A stretch of 28,867 nucleotides of DNA from Caldifarciminota bacterium UBA2202 (lineage in GTDB: Bacteria > Hydrothermota > 32-111), in the NCBI GenBank assembly GCA_002327905.1, contig DCUY01000097.1, positions 15,938 to 44,804 of the forward strand. The letters run 5' to 3'. The position numbers and the translations under genes were made by a program. The notes beneath the pieces were generated by a model, which made no database searches, was not told the origin of the DNA, and saw nothing but the letters and a program-made list of their open reading frames with translations. Of this stretch, positions 16,462-25,148 are shown one piece after another. Position 1 is the stretch's first letter, and each line of letters starts with the position of its first letter.

Positions 16462-17724
16462 ATGGACAAGTTTGTAATCAAAGGCGGAGTCAAGTTAAAG
16501 GGAGAATTATCCGCATCAGGTTCGAAGAATGCTGTTCTTCCTATTATGGTTGCATCTCTTCTCTCATGCGGAAAGAGTGTGATCAGAAATGTGCCTGATG
16601 TCGAAGATGTGAGATATATGATAAAGGTTTTAGAGTATCTTAAGGCGAAGGTTGATTTTAATAATCACACTCTTGTGATTGAAGTGCCTGAGAAATTGAA
16701 TTTCAAAGCTCCGTATGACCTTGTGAGAAAGATGCGCGCATCATACTATGTGATGGGAGCGCTTCTTGGAAGATGCAATAAAGTGGATGTCTCTCTCCCC
16801 GGCGGATGCGCAATAGGAGAGAGGCCTGTCGATTTGCACATAAAGGGCTTCGAACATCTCGGATGCAAAATAACTCTTGAACACGGATATATAAAGGCAA
16901 GGACGAGAAAATTGAAGGGTTCCGACATGTTCCTCGAAGGAAGCAAGGGCCCGTCAGTGGGGGCAACCATAAATGTCATGATGGCGGCATCTCTTGCTGG
17001 GGGAAAGACAGTCATAAGAGGCTCTGCAATAGAGCCTGAAGTAGGAGATGTAGCGCATTTTCTTAATGCTATGGGAGCAAAAATTACAGGAATAGATACA
17101 TCAATAATTGCAATAGAGGGTGTTGAAAAACTTCATCCTGTTGATTTTTCAGTGATTCCCGACAGAATAGAGGGGGCGACTCTTCTTACTGCGGCAGCAA
17201 TAACAGGCGGAGAATTATATCTTAAAAACTGCAATCCGAATCACATGAGCTCGGTTCTTGAAAAATTCAGGGAGATAGGCCACAATGTGAAGACAGACAA
17301 TAAAACCGTATATTTGAAAGCAGTAAAAAATCTGAATCCTGTTGAGATAAATGTTCTTCCGTATCCTTTCTTTCCCACGGACATGCAGGCGCAGTTCACA
17401 TCCCTACTCTCTCTTGTAAACGGCATGTCTGTGATAACGGAGAATATTTTTGAAAAGAGATATATGCATGTTCCAGAACTTGCGAGAATGGGGGCCGATA
17501 TTTCAATTGACGGAAATAAAGCAATAATAAGAGGTGTGAAGAAGCTCTTGGGAGCTCCCACAATGGCATCGGATTTGCGCGCCTCTGCGGCTCTTGTTCT
17601 TGCGGCTCTTGCGGCAAAGGGGGAGAGTGAAGTAAAGAGAATATACCACATTGACAGAGGATACGAATCCATAGAAAAGAAACTGAGAAAAATCGGCGCT
17701 CAGATAAGGAGAGCAGAGGAATGA
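16462..17724 (+). CDS. murA: UDP-N-acetylglucosamine 1-carboxyvinyltransferase
   Basis: MurA transfers enolpyruvate from phosphoenolpyruvate to UDP-GlcNAc, the first committed step of peptidoglycan synthesis, in the cytoplasm. The protein is 420 residues, the usual length. It shows GSKNA (Lys22, Asn23), the catalytic loop LPGGCAIGERPVDLH with Cys116 (the fosfomycin-sensitive cysteine), and the late DLRASAALVLAAL motif. A Cys rather than Asp at the loop position predicts fosfomycin sensitivity of the enzyme. The end overlaps ispG by four bases (ATGA), so the two are translationally coupled, linking wall precursor and isoprenoid (lipid carrier) synthesis. Confidence 0.98.
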   Translation: MDKFVIKGGVKLKGELSASGSKNAVLPIMVASLLSCGKSVIRNVPDVEDVRYMIKVLEYLKAKVDFNNHTLVIEVPEKLNFKAPYDLVRKMRASYYVMGALLGRCNKVDVSLPGGCAIGERPVDLHIKGFEHLGCKITLEHGYIKARTRKLKGSDMFLEGSKGPSVGATINVMMAASLAGGKTVIRGSAIEPEVGDVAHFLNAMGAKITGIDTSIIAIEGVEKLHPVDFSVIPDRIEGATLLTAAAITGGELYLKNCNPNHMSSVLEKFREIGHNVKTDNKTVYLKAVKNLNPVEINVLPYPFFPTDMQAQFTSLLSLVNGMSVITENIFEKRYMHVPELARMGADISIDGNKAIIRGVKKLLGAPTMASDLRASAALVLAALAAKGESEVKRIYHIDRGYESIEKKLRKIGAQIRRAEE

Positions 17725-18773
17725 ATTCCAAAAAAATTGTTTATGTCGGAAATGTTCCTATTGGAGGCGGATTCCCAGTAGTGATTCAGTCAATGACAAA
17801 CACCGACACATTAAACAGCAATGCGACATTGAAGCAGGTGAGACGGCTGTATGAAAGGGGAGCTCAGATTGTCCGCGTCTCATATCCTGATATTTCCCAT
17901 AGAGAGTCGATGAAAAAAATAATTGAAGGCTCTCCGTGCCCTATAATAGCGGATATTCATTTTGATTATAAACTTGCATTAAGCGCAATTGAAATAGGAG
18001 CGCATAAAGTGCGCATAAATCCGGGGAATATGCCGAAAAAGCATCTTCTAAAAATAATCAGAGCGGCAAAAGAGAAAAATATTCCCATAAGAATAGGAGT
18101 GAACAGCGGGTCTCTTGAAAAGGATATACTTAAAAAATACGGACATCCGTCTGAGGATGCTCTTGTCGAATCAATGCAGCGAGCAGTCAAATTTTTTGAA
18201 GAGAACGGATTCTATCAGCTTATTCTCTCTGTAAAATCATCTGATGTTATGTCGATGATAAAGACAAACATGATGCTTAAAAAAATATTTGATTACCCGA
18301 TACATCTCGGGGTGACTGAAGCGGGGGGGCTTTTGAGGGGAAGCGTAAAAAATTCAATAGGAATCGGCAATCTTCTTCTAAATAATACAGGCGACACGAT
18401 CAGGGTCTCTCTTTCGGATTCTCCTCTTTATGAAGTGGATGTTGCAAAGATGATTCTCCGCTCAATACATATAAACAGCAATTCTCCGGACATTATTTCA
18501 TGCCCCACATGTTCCCGCACCACATTCGATGTGATAGGCGCGCAGAAAATAATTGAAAAGAGGCTTGAAAAATCCAATAAGAATATCACTGTTGCGATTA
18601 TGGGATGCGTTGTAAACGGCCCGGGCGAAGCGAAAGAGGCGGATTTGGGGATAACCGGAAGCAGTGAGATGGGAATAGTGTTCAAAAAAAATAAAATAAT
18701 ATTCAGGGGGTCTAAAAAAGATGCCCTGAAGGTTCTATTAAAAGAGGTGGATAATTATGGAACGCAAGATTAA
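17721..18773 (+). CDS. ispG: 4-hydroxy-3-methylbut-2-en-1-yl diphosphate synthase
   Basis: IspG (GcpE) converts methylerythritol cyclodiphosphate to HMBPP in the non-mevalonate isoprenoid pathway, using a [4Fe-4S] cluster. At 350 residues this is the short two-domain form: a barrel domain (with RINPGN near residue 98 and VNSG near 127) followed by the cluster domain. Ligands are Cys261, Cys264 (CPTC) and Cys296 (GCVVNGPGEA), with Glu303 as the fourth. The short form lacks the large insertion found in Bacteroidota, Chlorobiota and plants, a useful taxonomic hint. It overlaps murA and the M24-like gene (17 bases). Confidence 0.97.
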   Translation: MNSKKIVYVGNVPIGGGFPVVIQSMTNTDTLNSNATLKQVRRLYERGAQIVRVSYPDISHRESMKKIIEGSPCPIIADIHFDYKLALSAIEIGAHKVRINPGNMPKKHLLKIIRAAKEKNIPIRIGVNSGSLEKDILKKYGHPSEDALVESMQRAVKFFEENGFYQLILSVKSSDVMSMIKTNMMLKKIFDYPIHLGVTEAGGLLRGSVKNSIGIGNLLLNNTGDTIRVSLSDSPLYEVDVAKMILRSIHINSNSPDIISCPTCSRTTFDVIGAQKIIEKRLEKSNKNITVAIMGCVVNGPGEAKEADLGITGSSEMGIVFKKNKIIFRGSKKDALKVLLKEVDNYGTQD

Positions 18774-19797
18774 AATTGTCCAGAGAGTGCTTAAAGATCA
18801 TGAGATGCTTCTGCTTGACAATCCTCAGGAGGTCTTTGACTTGGCTGGATTCAAAACATCCTTTAATCTCGGCGAGTATGATGCAAGCATGCTTCTTGGA
18901 AGAAAAAAAGTCTTCATTGTGTGCGACCAGCTCTTATACCCGTATATTGAAAAAATCAGCGGAGTAAATGTTGTTAAGGGCGATTCCTTTGAATATCTCA
19001 AGAACAACAAACTTTTTGTAACAGAGTGGAAGAAGATTCTCAAAGAGAATAAGATAACAAAACTCGGTCTCGTCAACATGTCGCTTGAAGGAGCATTCAG
19101 GGAGTTCAATACATTCCATTTTCTCTCTCCATCAAGAACTCTCGGAAAAATCAAAGAGGGCAAAGAGATTCTCGAAATTAAGAGTCTCGCAAAAACAATG
19201 AAGAGAATATTTACATCAGCTGAAAAGTTTCTTGTCAAAGATATGACTGACATAAACCTACGGAATATGATTGATGAAGAGATTTACTCATTAGGGTGCG
19301 ACAGAAGATATCTTCCCACTTATGTTGGGTTCGATGCAAAATCAATATATCCCACATTAAGCGCCGATACACTGAAGAACGGATCCCTTGTTTTGATAGA
19401 TGCAGGAATTATGAAGAAAGGCATAGGGCTCTCATACTCTTCGACACTGAAATTCGGAGCCCCTTCCAAAGAAAAAGAAAAGTTATACAGAACCGCGAAG
19501 GACGGACTTGAAGTTATTCTTTCAAAGATAAATAAGAGCAGTTCGCCTCTAAATGCGGATATGGCATACAGGGAATTCCTTTCAAGGCATAAGTTTTTGA
19601 ATAATTCTCTTGAGTATGCAGTGTCATTCATCGAGTCTGCGCAGGGAGGAGAAGTAAACTCGGTTACGGACTCTTCCGGGTTCGCAGAGGGGCAGATAGT
19701 GAAGGCGACATCATCAATTTTCATTCCCGGAATAAGCGGAGTGAGAATAGAAGGCATTGTGCTTGTAAAAGGAAAATCACATGAAAAAATATTATAG
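18757..19797 (+). CDS. M24 (creatinase/Xaa-Pro peptidase fold) pseudo-enzyme
   Basis: A 346-residue protein with the two-part layout of Xaa-Pro peptidases: an N-terminal creatinase-like domain (about 1-125) and a pita-bread domain (about 140-340). The fold is clear from KEGKEILEIKSLAKTM, LIDAGIMKKGIGL and IFIPGISGVRIEG. Of the five metal ligands expected, only Asp215 (IDAG) and Glu332 (RIEG) remain. The second Asp is Ser228 (SYSST), the His of the HGxGH region is absent (281-300), and the Glu of the usual EPG motif is Thr318 (ATSS). It should therefore not bind a normal dinuclear metal centre, and is probably a binding or scaffold protein. It overlaps ispG and the following lipoprotein gene by 17 bases each. 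Confidence 0.8.
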   Translation: MERKIKIVQRVLKDHEMLLLDNPQEVFDLAGFKTSFNLGEYDASMLLGRKKVFIVCDQLLYPYIEKISGVNVVKGDSFEYLKNNKLFVTEWKKILKENKITKLGLVNMSLEGAFREFNTFHFLSPSRTLGKIKEGKEILEIKSLAKTMKRIFTSAEKFLVKDMTDINLRNMIDEEIYSLGCDRRYLPTYVGFDAKSIYPTLSADTLKNGSLVLIDAGIMKKGIGLSYSSTLKFGAPSKEKEKLYRTAKDGLEVILSKINKSSSPLNADMAYREFLSRHKFLNNSLEYAVSFIESAQGGEVNSVTDSSGFAEGQIVKATSSIFIPGISGVRIEGIVLVKGKSHEKIL

Positions 19798-20575
19798 TAT
19801 TTTCATTATCTCTCTTGTTCTCTTTGTTTCATGCTCCAATGAAGATTATGCTTCATTGGTTGAAAAAAAGGAATATGAGAAGGCATTCAGCTTGTCTGCT
19901 GAAAGATTCAATACAACCGGAGATGCAGAGCATCTGAAAAATGCGCTCTTTGCCGCGAATGAGTATCTTGAAGACGCAAAATCCGCTCTGCCTCTTCTTG
20001 AAAAATATTTTTCGGAAAACAAGTCATTCTTAGGAATTGAGAACCTCGCTTCACTGACATTTTACAACAGTGCTCTCACTTACTACAGAACCGACAAGTA
20101 TGATTCTGCTATTTTCTATGCTTCAAAGGCTTTTGAAATCAGAAAGAATTATGCAAAGGCGCTCCTTCTCATAGGAAAAGCAAAGGTGAGGGGAGGAGAT
20201 ATGAAAGAGGGATATTCTGACATAAAAGCCGCTCTTGCAATAGATTCGACTCTGACCGACGGATATACATTTTTAGGAAACATACATTTCATAAATGAAG
20301 AATTTGAACAGGCAGTATATTTTTACAGAAAGGCGGTCTCTGTAAATCCGCTATATTATGAGGGTTGGATGAATTTGGGAGAATTGCTCATGGCGATGAA
20401 AAAGCAGAAAGAATCCGCAGACTGCTACAGAGAAGCATTATCCATTGATTCCATGCGCATTGATGCGTATGACAGACTGATAAATATTTTTACCTCCACA
20501 AACAAAATGGATTCTGTTTTGAAATATATGGACATATATCAAAAGAAGACCGGAGTAAATTTGAAAGTCAAATGA
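19781..20575 (+). CDS. TPR-repeat lipoprotein
   Basis: A 264-residue protein with a lipoprotein signal: hydrophobic segment, then FVSC, so Cys18 is the likely lipidated residue. The mature part contains tetratricopeptide repeats, best seen at ALTYYRTDKYDSAIFYASKA, DGYTFLGNIHFINEEFEQAV and EGWMNLGELLMAMKKQKES. Such proteins act as membrane-anchored protein-binding scaffolds in the periplasm. It overlaps the M24-like gene at its start and the rhomboid gene by four bases at its end (ATGA), so the three may work together at the membrane. The partner is unknown. Confidence 0.88.
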   Translation: MKKYYSIFIISLVLFVSCSNEDYASLVEKKEYEKAFSLSAERFNTTGDAEHLKNALFAANEYLEDAKSALPLLEKYFSENKSFLGIENLASLTFYNSALTYYRTDKYDSAIFYASKAFEIRKNYAKALLLIGKAKVRGGDMKEGYSDIKAALAIDSTLTDGYTFLGNIHFINEEFEQAVYFYRKAVSVNPLYYEGWMNLGELLMAMKKQKESADCYREALSIDSMRIDAYDRLINIFTSTNKMDSVLKYMDIYQKKTGVNLKVK

Positions 20576-21969
20576 TACTTCCAATAGGCAATACAGGCTC
20601 CATAAGGCGTCTGCCGTTTATCTCCCTGTCTCTTATACTGCTGAATGCAGTAATATTCTTTGCAATGCAACCTTCAGTCATCAGAGATAATGACGCAGTC
20701 TATCAGTCTTATTATGAATATCTCAATCTTGTTGCGATGAATATGGAGATGAGGGGCATGGATTCGTTTGATTCCGAATTGCTCGCAGAGGAGATGAAAA
20801 ATCCGACAATAAGCGAAGGCGATTCTCTTTATTATGATATTCTGTCAGCAAAAGAATCATTTGAAGAGGCAAATAAAAATCACCCATTTTCGAGATACGG
20901 AGTTTCAAAGAACAATCTGAGCATAAAGACTCTCTTCACTTCAATGTTCGTCCACGCGGACATAATCCATCTGGTGGGAAATCTCTGGTTTCTGTTTCTC
21001 CTCGGATTCAATATCGAAGACATTTACGGCAGAATGAATTATCTGATATTCTATATACTTTCGGGAATAATCTCATCATTTATATTCATCGCTTCAGTGA
21101 CAGAGGATCCACAGCTTTCTCTTATAGGAGCATCAGGCGCGATAGCTGGAGTTATGGGGGCATTCCTTGTAAAACTCTACAAAACAAAAATAAAATTCTT
21201 TTACTGGCTCTTCCCGATAAAACCTCTTTACGGAACCTTCTTTATCTACGCAGGATTGTCTCTCCCTATATGGTTCTTACAGCAGATATTCGAGAGCGCT
21301 TCCAATTCCACTTCAAATGTCGCCTTCATGGCGCATATAGGCGGATTTCTCTTCGGAGCAATTGTCGCGATGATTTTATCCGCAACAAAGATAGAGGAGA
21401 GATTCATATCGCCTAAAGTGAATGAAGCGTCAAATCTTTTAAAGATGAATAAAGAAGAGGAGGACGGCGTTGAGGCGTATTTGGATAATGATTTTGAGAG
21501 AGCAAAAAAACTTCTCTTGTCCAATTTTGAAAAGAGGCGCACATATTCGGCTTTTGTGCCTCTCTTTGTTTCATTGAAAAAACTTAATGATAATGCAATA
21601 GCGCAGAGGGTTATGAATATTTACATTGAAGAACTCAATAAATCCAAGGATTCCTCAAAAATCAATGAAATCTATGAAGATATAAAAAATGCAGGCATCT
21701 TTGATTCTGTAAACAGCACTGCAAAGCTTGTGTTCGCAAAGCGCCTCAAAGACAGCGGAAACATAGATGCCGCGCGGGAAATATTTAAGAGTGTCGCAGA
21801 GAGGGAAAAATATACAATACTCGGATACAAGACTATGATGACTGCTTTTGACGAGAATATAATATTTGAGGGAATTGATGATATGGCGTCGGATTACATA
21901 AATCATGAGGGTGAAAATCTCGATGATATAAAGCAAAATCTGATAAGGAGAAAAAATGAACAGAAATGA
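20572..21969 (+). CDS. Rhomboid-family intramembrane serine protease with helical C-terminal extension
   Basis: A 465-residue protein. The rhomboid core has a first membrane helix (about 14-32), an unusually long loop of about 80 residues, then FVHADIIHLVGNLWF (His133, Asn137), the catalytic Ser188 in GASGAIAGVMGA, and the catalytic His255 in AHIGGFLFG. All catalytic residues are present, so it should cleave membrane-spanning substrates. After residue 275 there is a soluble helical region of about 190 residues (for example EDGVEAYLDNDFERAKKLL and DSGNIDAAREIFKSVAE) that resembles TPR-like repeats and could select substrates or partners. It directly follows a TPR lipoprotein and overlaps the HD-domain gene by 14 bases. 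Confidence 0.9.
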   Translation: MILPIGNTGSIRRLPFISLSLILLNAVIFFAMQPSVIRDNDAVYQSYYEYLNLVAMNMEMRGMDSFDSELLAEEMKNPTISEGDSLYYDILSAKESFEEANKNHPFSRYGVSKNNLSIKTLFTSMFVHADIIHLVGNLWFLFLLGFNIEDIYGRMNYLIFYILSGIISSFIFIASVTEDPQLSLIGASGAIAGVMGAFLVKLYKTKIKFFYWLFPIKPLYGTFFIYAGLSLPIWFLQQIFESASNSTSNVAFMAHIGGFLFGAIVAMILSATKIEERFISPKVNEASNLLKMNKEEEDGVEAYLDNDFERAKKLLLSNFEKRRTYSAFVPLFVSLKKLNDNAIAQRVMNIYIEELNKSKDSSKINEIYEDIKNAGIFDSVNSTAKLVFAKRLKDSGNIDAAREIFKSVAEREKYTILGYKTMMTAFDENIIFEGIDDMASDYINHEGENLDDIKQNLIRRKNEQK

Positions 21970-22501
21970 AGCTCTTGAATTGGTCAAAAAGAGAGTTGAC
22001 AATAAGAATCTGATAAAACACATGCTTGCATGTGAGGCATGCATGAAGGGGCTTGCGCGCCGCTTTAATGAAGATGAAGAGAAGTGGGGATTGGCTGGGC
22101 TTCTGCATGACCTTGATTATCCGGAGACAGTCAATGACCCTGCAAAGCACGGATTTGTAACTGTGGAGATGCTTAAGGAATACGGCATAGAAGAGGATAT
22201 TCTCAATGCAATACTGGCGCATCCCGGGCATAAGACATTAGAGACTCTTATGGAAAAATCTTTGTACTCCATTGACCCTCTCACAGGGCTTATTGTCGCG
22301 GCTGTTTTGATGCACCCTGAAAAGAAAATTTCGTGTGCAGATACGGAGTTCATAATGAGGAGATTCAAAGAGAGACGATTCGCGGCAGGAGCAAACAGAG
22401 AGCAGATATCGGCAATATCCGACACGGGAATAACTCTTGAGGATTTAATAGGAATATGCATAGAGTCAATGAAGGGAATATCGGAGGAATTGGGATTATG
22501 A
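21956..22501 (+). CDS. HD-domain (putative phosphohydrolase) protein
   Basis: A 181-residue protein with an HD-superfamily metal site: His22, His51-Asp52 (LLHDLDYP), His65, His89 and His92 (AHPGH), and Asp107 (SIDPLTGLI). It fits the HDIG-type group of small predicted phosphohydrolases, which often act on nucleotides. The substrate is unknown. It is likely cytoplasmic, with no signal or membrane segment. AAGGAG precedes the ATG; the start lies 14 bases inside the rhomboid gene and the end overlaps the dehydrogenase start (ATGA). Confidence 0.88.
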   Translation: MNRNEALELVKKRVDNKNLIKHMLACEACMKGLARRFNEDEEKWGLAGLLHDLDYPETVNDPAKHGFVTVEMLKEYGIEEDILNAILAHPGHKTLETLMEKSLYSIDPLTGLIVAAVLMHPEKKISCADTEFIMRRFKERRFAAGANREQISAISDTGITLEDLIGICIESMKGISEELGL

Positions 22502-23436
22502 AGATTCTTCAGACATCTCCTATTCCTCTGGATACAAAGTCTCTCCTCTCATCTTTAGGAATTGAAGTTGAAATGGGAAACGGCATGATGACTAAAGAGG
22601 AGATAGCGGAATCAATAAAGGGAAAGGACGGAATTATTTGTCTTTTAAGGGATAAAATAGATGCTGATGTGATAAATTCGGGAGCTGATTTGAAAATAAT
22701 TGCAAATTATGCTGTGGGATACGACAATATTGATATAAATCTCGCAAAGGAAAAATCCATATTTGTGACAAACACTCCGAATGTTTTGACTGACACAACC
22801 GCTGACCTTGCATTCTCTCTTCTTCTCTCTTCTGCAAGAAGAATCGCTGAAGCAGACAGATATGTGAGGAGGGGTGATTTTCATGGGTGGAAGCCCGATG
22901 AAATGCTCGGATGCGATGTTAATGGAAAGACATTGGGCATATTCGGATTCGGGAGAATCGGACAGGCTGTGGCAATGAGGGCAAAAGGATTTTCAATGAG
23001 AATTATTTATACAGGCAGTGAAGATAAAAATATAGAAGGATGCGAATTTGTTGATTTTGAAACACTTCTTAGGGAATCCGATTTTATTTCACTGAATGCC
23101 TCTCTCAATGAAAAAAGCAGGCATAGCTTTACAATTAGGGAGTTTTTAAGAATGAAGAGAAGCGCAATAATAATAAATACTGCGAGGGGAGCTCTCATCA
23201 AAGAGGATGATCTGGCTGAAGCTCTTGAAAAGAGAATCATAAGATATGCGGGGATAGATGTGTATGAATTTGAGCCGAAGATAAATGAGAAGCTTTTGAA
23301 TCTTGAGAATATCATTCTTGCTCCGCACATGGGGAGCGCGACTGAAGAGACAAGAAAGAGGATGGCGGAAATCTGCATTGAATCAATAAAAGAAGTTTTG
23401 ATAAATAAAAGGAGGCCGTCTTCATGCGTAAACTGA
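22498..23436 (+). CDS. D-isomer-specific 2-hydroxyacid dehydrogenase
   Basis: A 312-residue NAD(P)-dependent dehydrogenase. The substrate domain flanks a Rossmann domain with GFGRIG (150-155) in GKTLGIFGFGRIGQ. The catalytic set is Arg230 (NTARGALI), Glu259 (YEFEP) and His277 (APHMGS). Family members reduce glyoxylate, hydroxypyruvate or other 2-keto acids, and SerA is a relative. The length without a C-terminal ACT domain suits glyoxylate/hydroxypyruvate reductase better than classical SerA, but substrate cannot be assigned safely. Start 22498 is supported by CGGAGG and by the four-base overlap with the HD gene; an earlier in-frame start at 22456 is unlikely. An aminotransferase and glyA lie downstream. 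Confidence 0.93.
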   Translation: MKILQTSPIPLDTKSLLSSLGIEVEMGNGMMTKEEIAESIKGKDGIICLLRDKIDADVINSGADLKIIANYAVGYDNIDINLAKEKSIFVTNTPNVLTDTTADLAFSLLLSSARRIAEADRYVRRGDFHGWKPDEMLGCDVNGKTLGIFGFGRIGQAVAMRAKGFSMRIIYTGSEDKNIEGCEFVDFETLLRESDFISLNASLNEKSRHSFTIREFLRMKRSAIIINTARGALIKEDDLAEALEKRIIRYAGIDVYEFEPKINEKLLNLENIILAPHMGSATEETRKRMAEICIESIKEVLINKRRPSSCVN

Positions 23437-23741
23437 TTATAATCGTCATAATATCCGCATTATTCATTGCATGCTTTCCTGACCCGTTTTTTTCTCTTGA
23501 TAAGGCAGACCATTTCATGACTGCTCTTGTAATGACAGCCGCATCTTCAATGGCAGTGATGAACATAACTGATGCTGATGAGAGTGAGACAAAAATTGTT
23601 TTAATGTCCGCCGCCCTTCCTATCTTTTTCTCATTTTCGAAAGAGGCGTATGACGGGCTTTCAAAGTCAGGAACAGTCTCCTATAAGGATTTGATATATG
23701 ATTTTGCCGGAATAATCGTCGGTTTAATAATAGTGAGGTGA
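23424..23741 (+). CDS. YfiM-like (DUF2279-type) small membrane-associated protein
   Basis: A 105-residue protein with a hydrophobic N-terminus (about 3-17) and a Cys (Cys17, FIAC) that could be a lipidation site, though Phe at -3 is atypical. The rest matches the pattern of E. coli YfiM-like proteins: DKADHF near residue 26, FSKEAYDG near 71 and SYKDLIYDFAGIIVG near 86. The family's role is not known. AGGAGG stands eight bases before the ATG. It overlaps the dehydrogenase gene by 13 bases. Confidence 0.75.
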   Translation: MRKLIIIVIISALFIACFPDPFFSLDKADHFMTALVMTAASSMAVMNITDADESETKIVLMSAALPIFFSFSKEAYDGLSKSGTVSYKDLIYDFAGIIVGLIIVR

Positions 23742-23743
23742 AA

Positions 23744-23971
23744 ATGCTGTTCAGTAAAAGCAAAAAAAAGACAAATGAGAGTCTGCTTAAAGTGGATCTC
23801 TCTCCAGCTCAGATGTTTTACACAAATGCTCTTTCAATAGAGGCATTGGTGAATGTTCTTGAAAGAAAAGGAATACTCAATAAAGAGGAAGTCCTTTCGG
23901 AGATAAAGAAAATCGGAGCAGAAAGAAAAAATAAAATGGAGGAACTGGATGAACATATCAAAAAGAGTTGA
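23744..23971 (+). CDS. Small protein with predicted C-terminal coiled coil, unknown function
   Basis: A 75-residue protein that I do not recognise. It has a basic N-terminus (SKSKKKT) and a segment with hydrophobic residues (SPAQMFYTNALSIEALVNVL). A strongly charged helix follows (about 43-75) and is a plausible coiled coil. GAGGTG precedes the ATG at 23744; an in-frame GTG at 23738 lacks a ribosome binding site and was not used. It lies two bases after the YfiM-like gene and overlaps the aminotransferase start by 23 bases, so it is probably translated and coupled to it. Confidence 0.6.
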   Translation: MLFSKSKKKTNESLLKVDLSPAQMFYTNALSIEALVNVLERKGILNKEEVLSEIKKIGAERKNKMEELDEHIKKS

Positions 23972-25148
23972 CTCAATGCAGGAGTCTCCCATAAGGAAGC
24001 TCCTCTCATACTCTGATGACGCAAAGAGCAGGGGAATAAAGGTGTATCATTTGAATATAGGACAGCCTGACATACCCACTCCGAAATCTATTTATGATGC
24101 GATAAAGAATTATTCCGAACATGTGCTGGCATACGGTCCGTCGCAGGGACTTAAAGTCGCGCGCGACACTGTGGCGGAGTATCTGAATGCGATGGATTAC
24201 AATGTTGATTCAAAGGATGTCTTTATCACCACCGGCGGTTCAGAGGCGATAATCTTTGCAATGATGGTCGCGGCGGATGAGGGAGAGGAGATAATAATTC
24301 CGGAGCCATTCTATACGAATTACAATGGATTCGCATCAATGGCTGGAGTCAAAATTGTGCCTTTGACGACGAGGGTTGAAGACGGGTTTCATCTTCCCGA
24401 TGAAAAGGAATTTGAAAAAATAATAACTCCCAAAACAAGAGCGATTCTCGTCTGTTCTCCGAACAATCCTACAGGAACCATATTCACGAGAAAGGAGATG
24501 GAGACAGTCGTGAAGCTTGCCAAGAAGCATAATCTGTACATACTGTCGGATGAGGTTTACAGAGAATTTGTATTCGACGGAAAGAAACACACATCAATAC
24601 TTGAGATAGAAGATGCAAGGGAGATTTCAATAATGATGGATTCAATTTCAAAGAGATTCTCTGCCTGCGGAGCAAGAATCGGATATCTTGTTTCAAAGAA
24701 TCCTGAAATAATGAAGGGTGTGATGAAGCTCGGACAGGCCCGTTTATGTCCGCCCACGATTGAGCAGATAGGAATGATTGAAGGATACAGGAATATGAAG
24801 CTCTTCATGCCTGATATGATAAAAGAATATCAGGATAGGAGAAATGTTGTGTATGAGAGTCTGAAGAAGATGAACGGAGCATTCACGAGAAAGCCGGAAG
24901 GCGCATTTTATGTTGTGGTGAAGCTCCCCATAGATGATGCCGATAATTTCGCAAAGTGGATGCTGACTGATTTTCAAATTGACGGCAAGACCGTTATGGT
25001 GGCTCCTGCGAATGGATTCTATGCAACAGAGGGCATGGGAAGAGATGAAATAAGAATCGCTTATGTTCTCAATTCCTCCGACCTGAAGGACGCGGTAGAG
25101 ATTCTCTCAAAGGGAGTATTGGAGTATAACAGGAGGAAGAATGGATAG
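23949..25148 (+). CDS. Class I/II PLP-dependent aminotransferase
   Basis: A 399-residue fold-type I aminotransferase of the aspartate aminotransferase group. It has the usual N-terminal IGQPDIPTP, AYGPSQGL, NNPTG (172-176), DEVYREF (201-207) and the PLP-binding Lys235 in SISKRFSACGARIGY. The amino donor is not determined by sequence; aspartate/alanine/glutamate transamination, or a role in serine or glycine metabolism with the dehydrogenase upstream and glyA downstream, are all possible. GGAGG before the ATG lies within the upstream gene. Confidence 0.95.
   Translation: MNISKRVDSMQESPIRKLLSYSDDAKSRGIKVYHLNIGQPDIPTPKSIYDAIKNYSEHVLAYGPSQGLKVARDTVAEYLNAMDYNVDSKDVFITTGGSEAIIFAMMVAADEGEEIIIPEPFYTNYNGFASMAGVKIVPLTTRVEDGFHLPDEKEFEKIITPKTRAILVCSPNNPTGTIFTRKEMETVVKLAKKHNLYILSDEVYREFVFDGKKHTSILEIEDAREISIMMDSISKRFSACGARIGYLVSKNPEIMKGVMKLGQARLCPPTIEQIGMIEGYRNMKLFMPDMIKEYQDRRNVVYESLKKMNGAFTRKPEGAFYVVVKLPIDDADNFAKWMLTDFQIDGKTVMVAPANGFYATEGMGRDEIRIAYVLNSSDLKDAVEILSKGVLEYNRRKNG

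Noticed and set aside
16703..17731. Several antisense reading frames across murA and its end
   Set aside because: They lie opposite a confidently identified gene, have biased compositions typical of shadow frames, and show no recognisable domain.
22456..22497. Earlier start for the 2-hydroxyacid dehydrogenase
   Set aside because: The added residues do not fit the family start. A CGGAGG site and the ATGA overlap support 22498.
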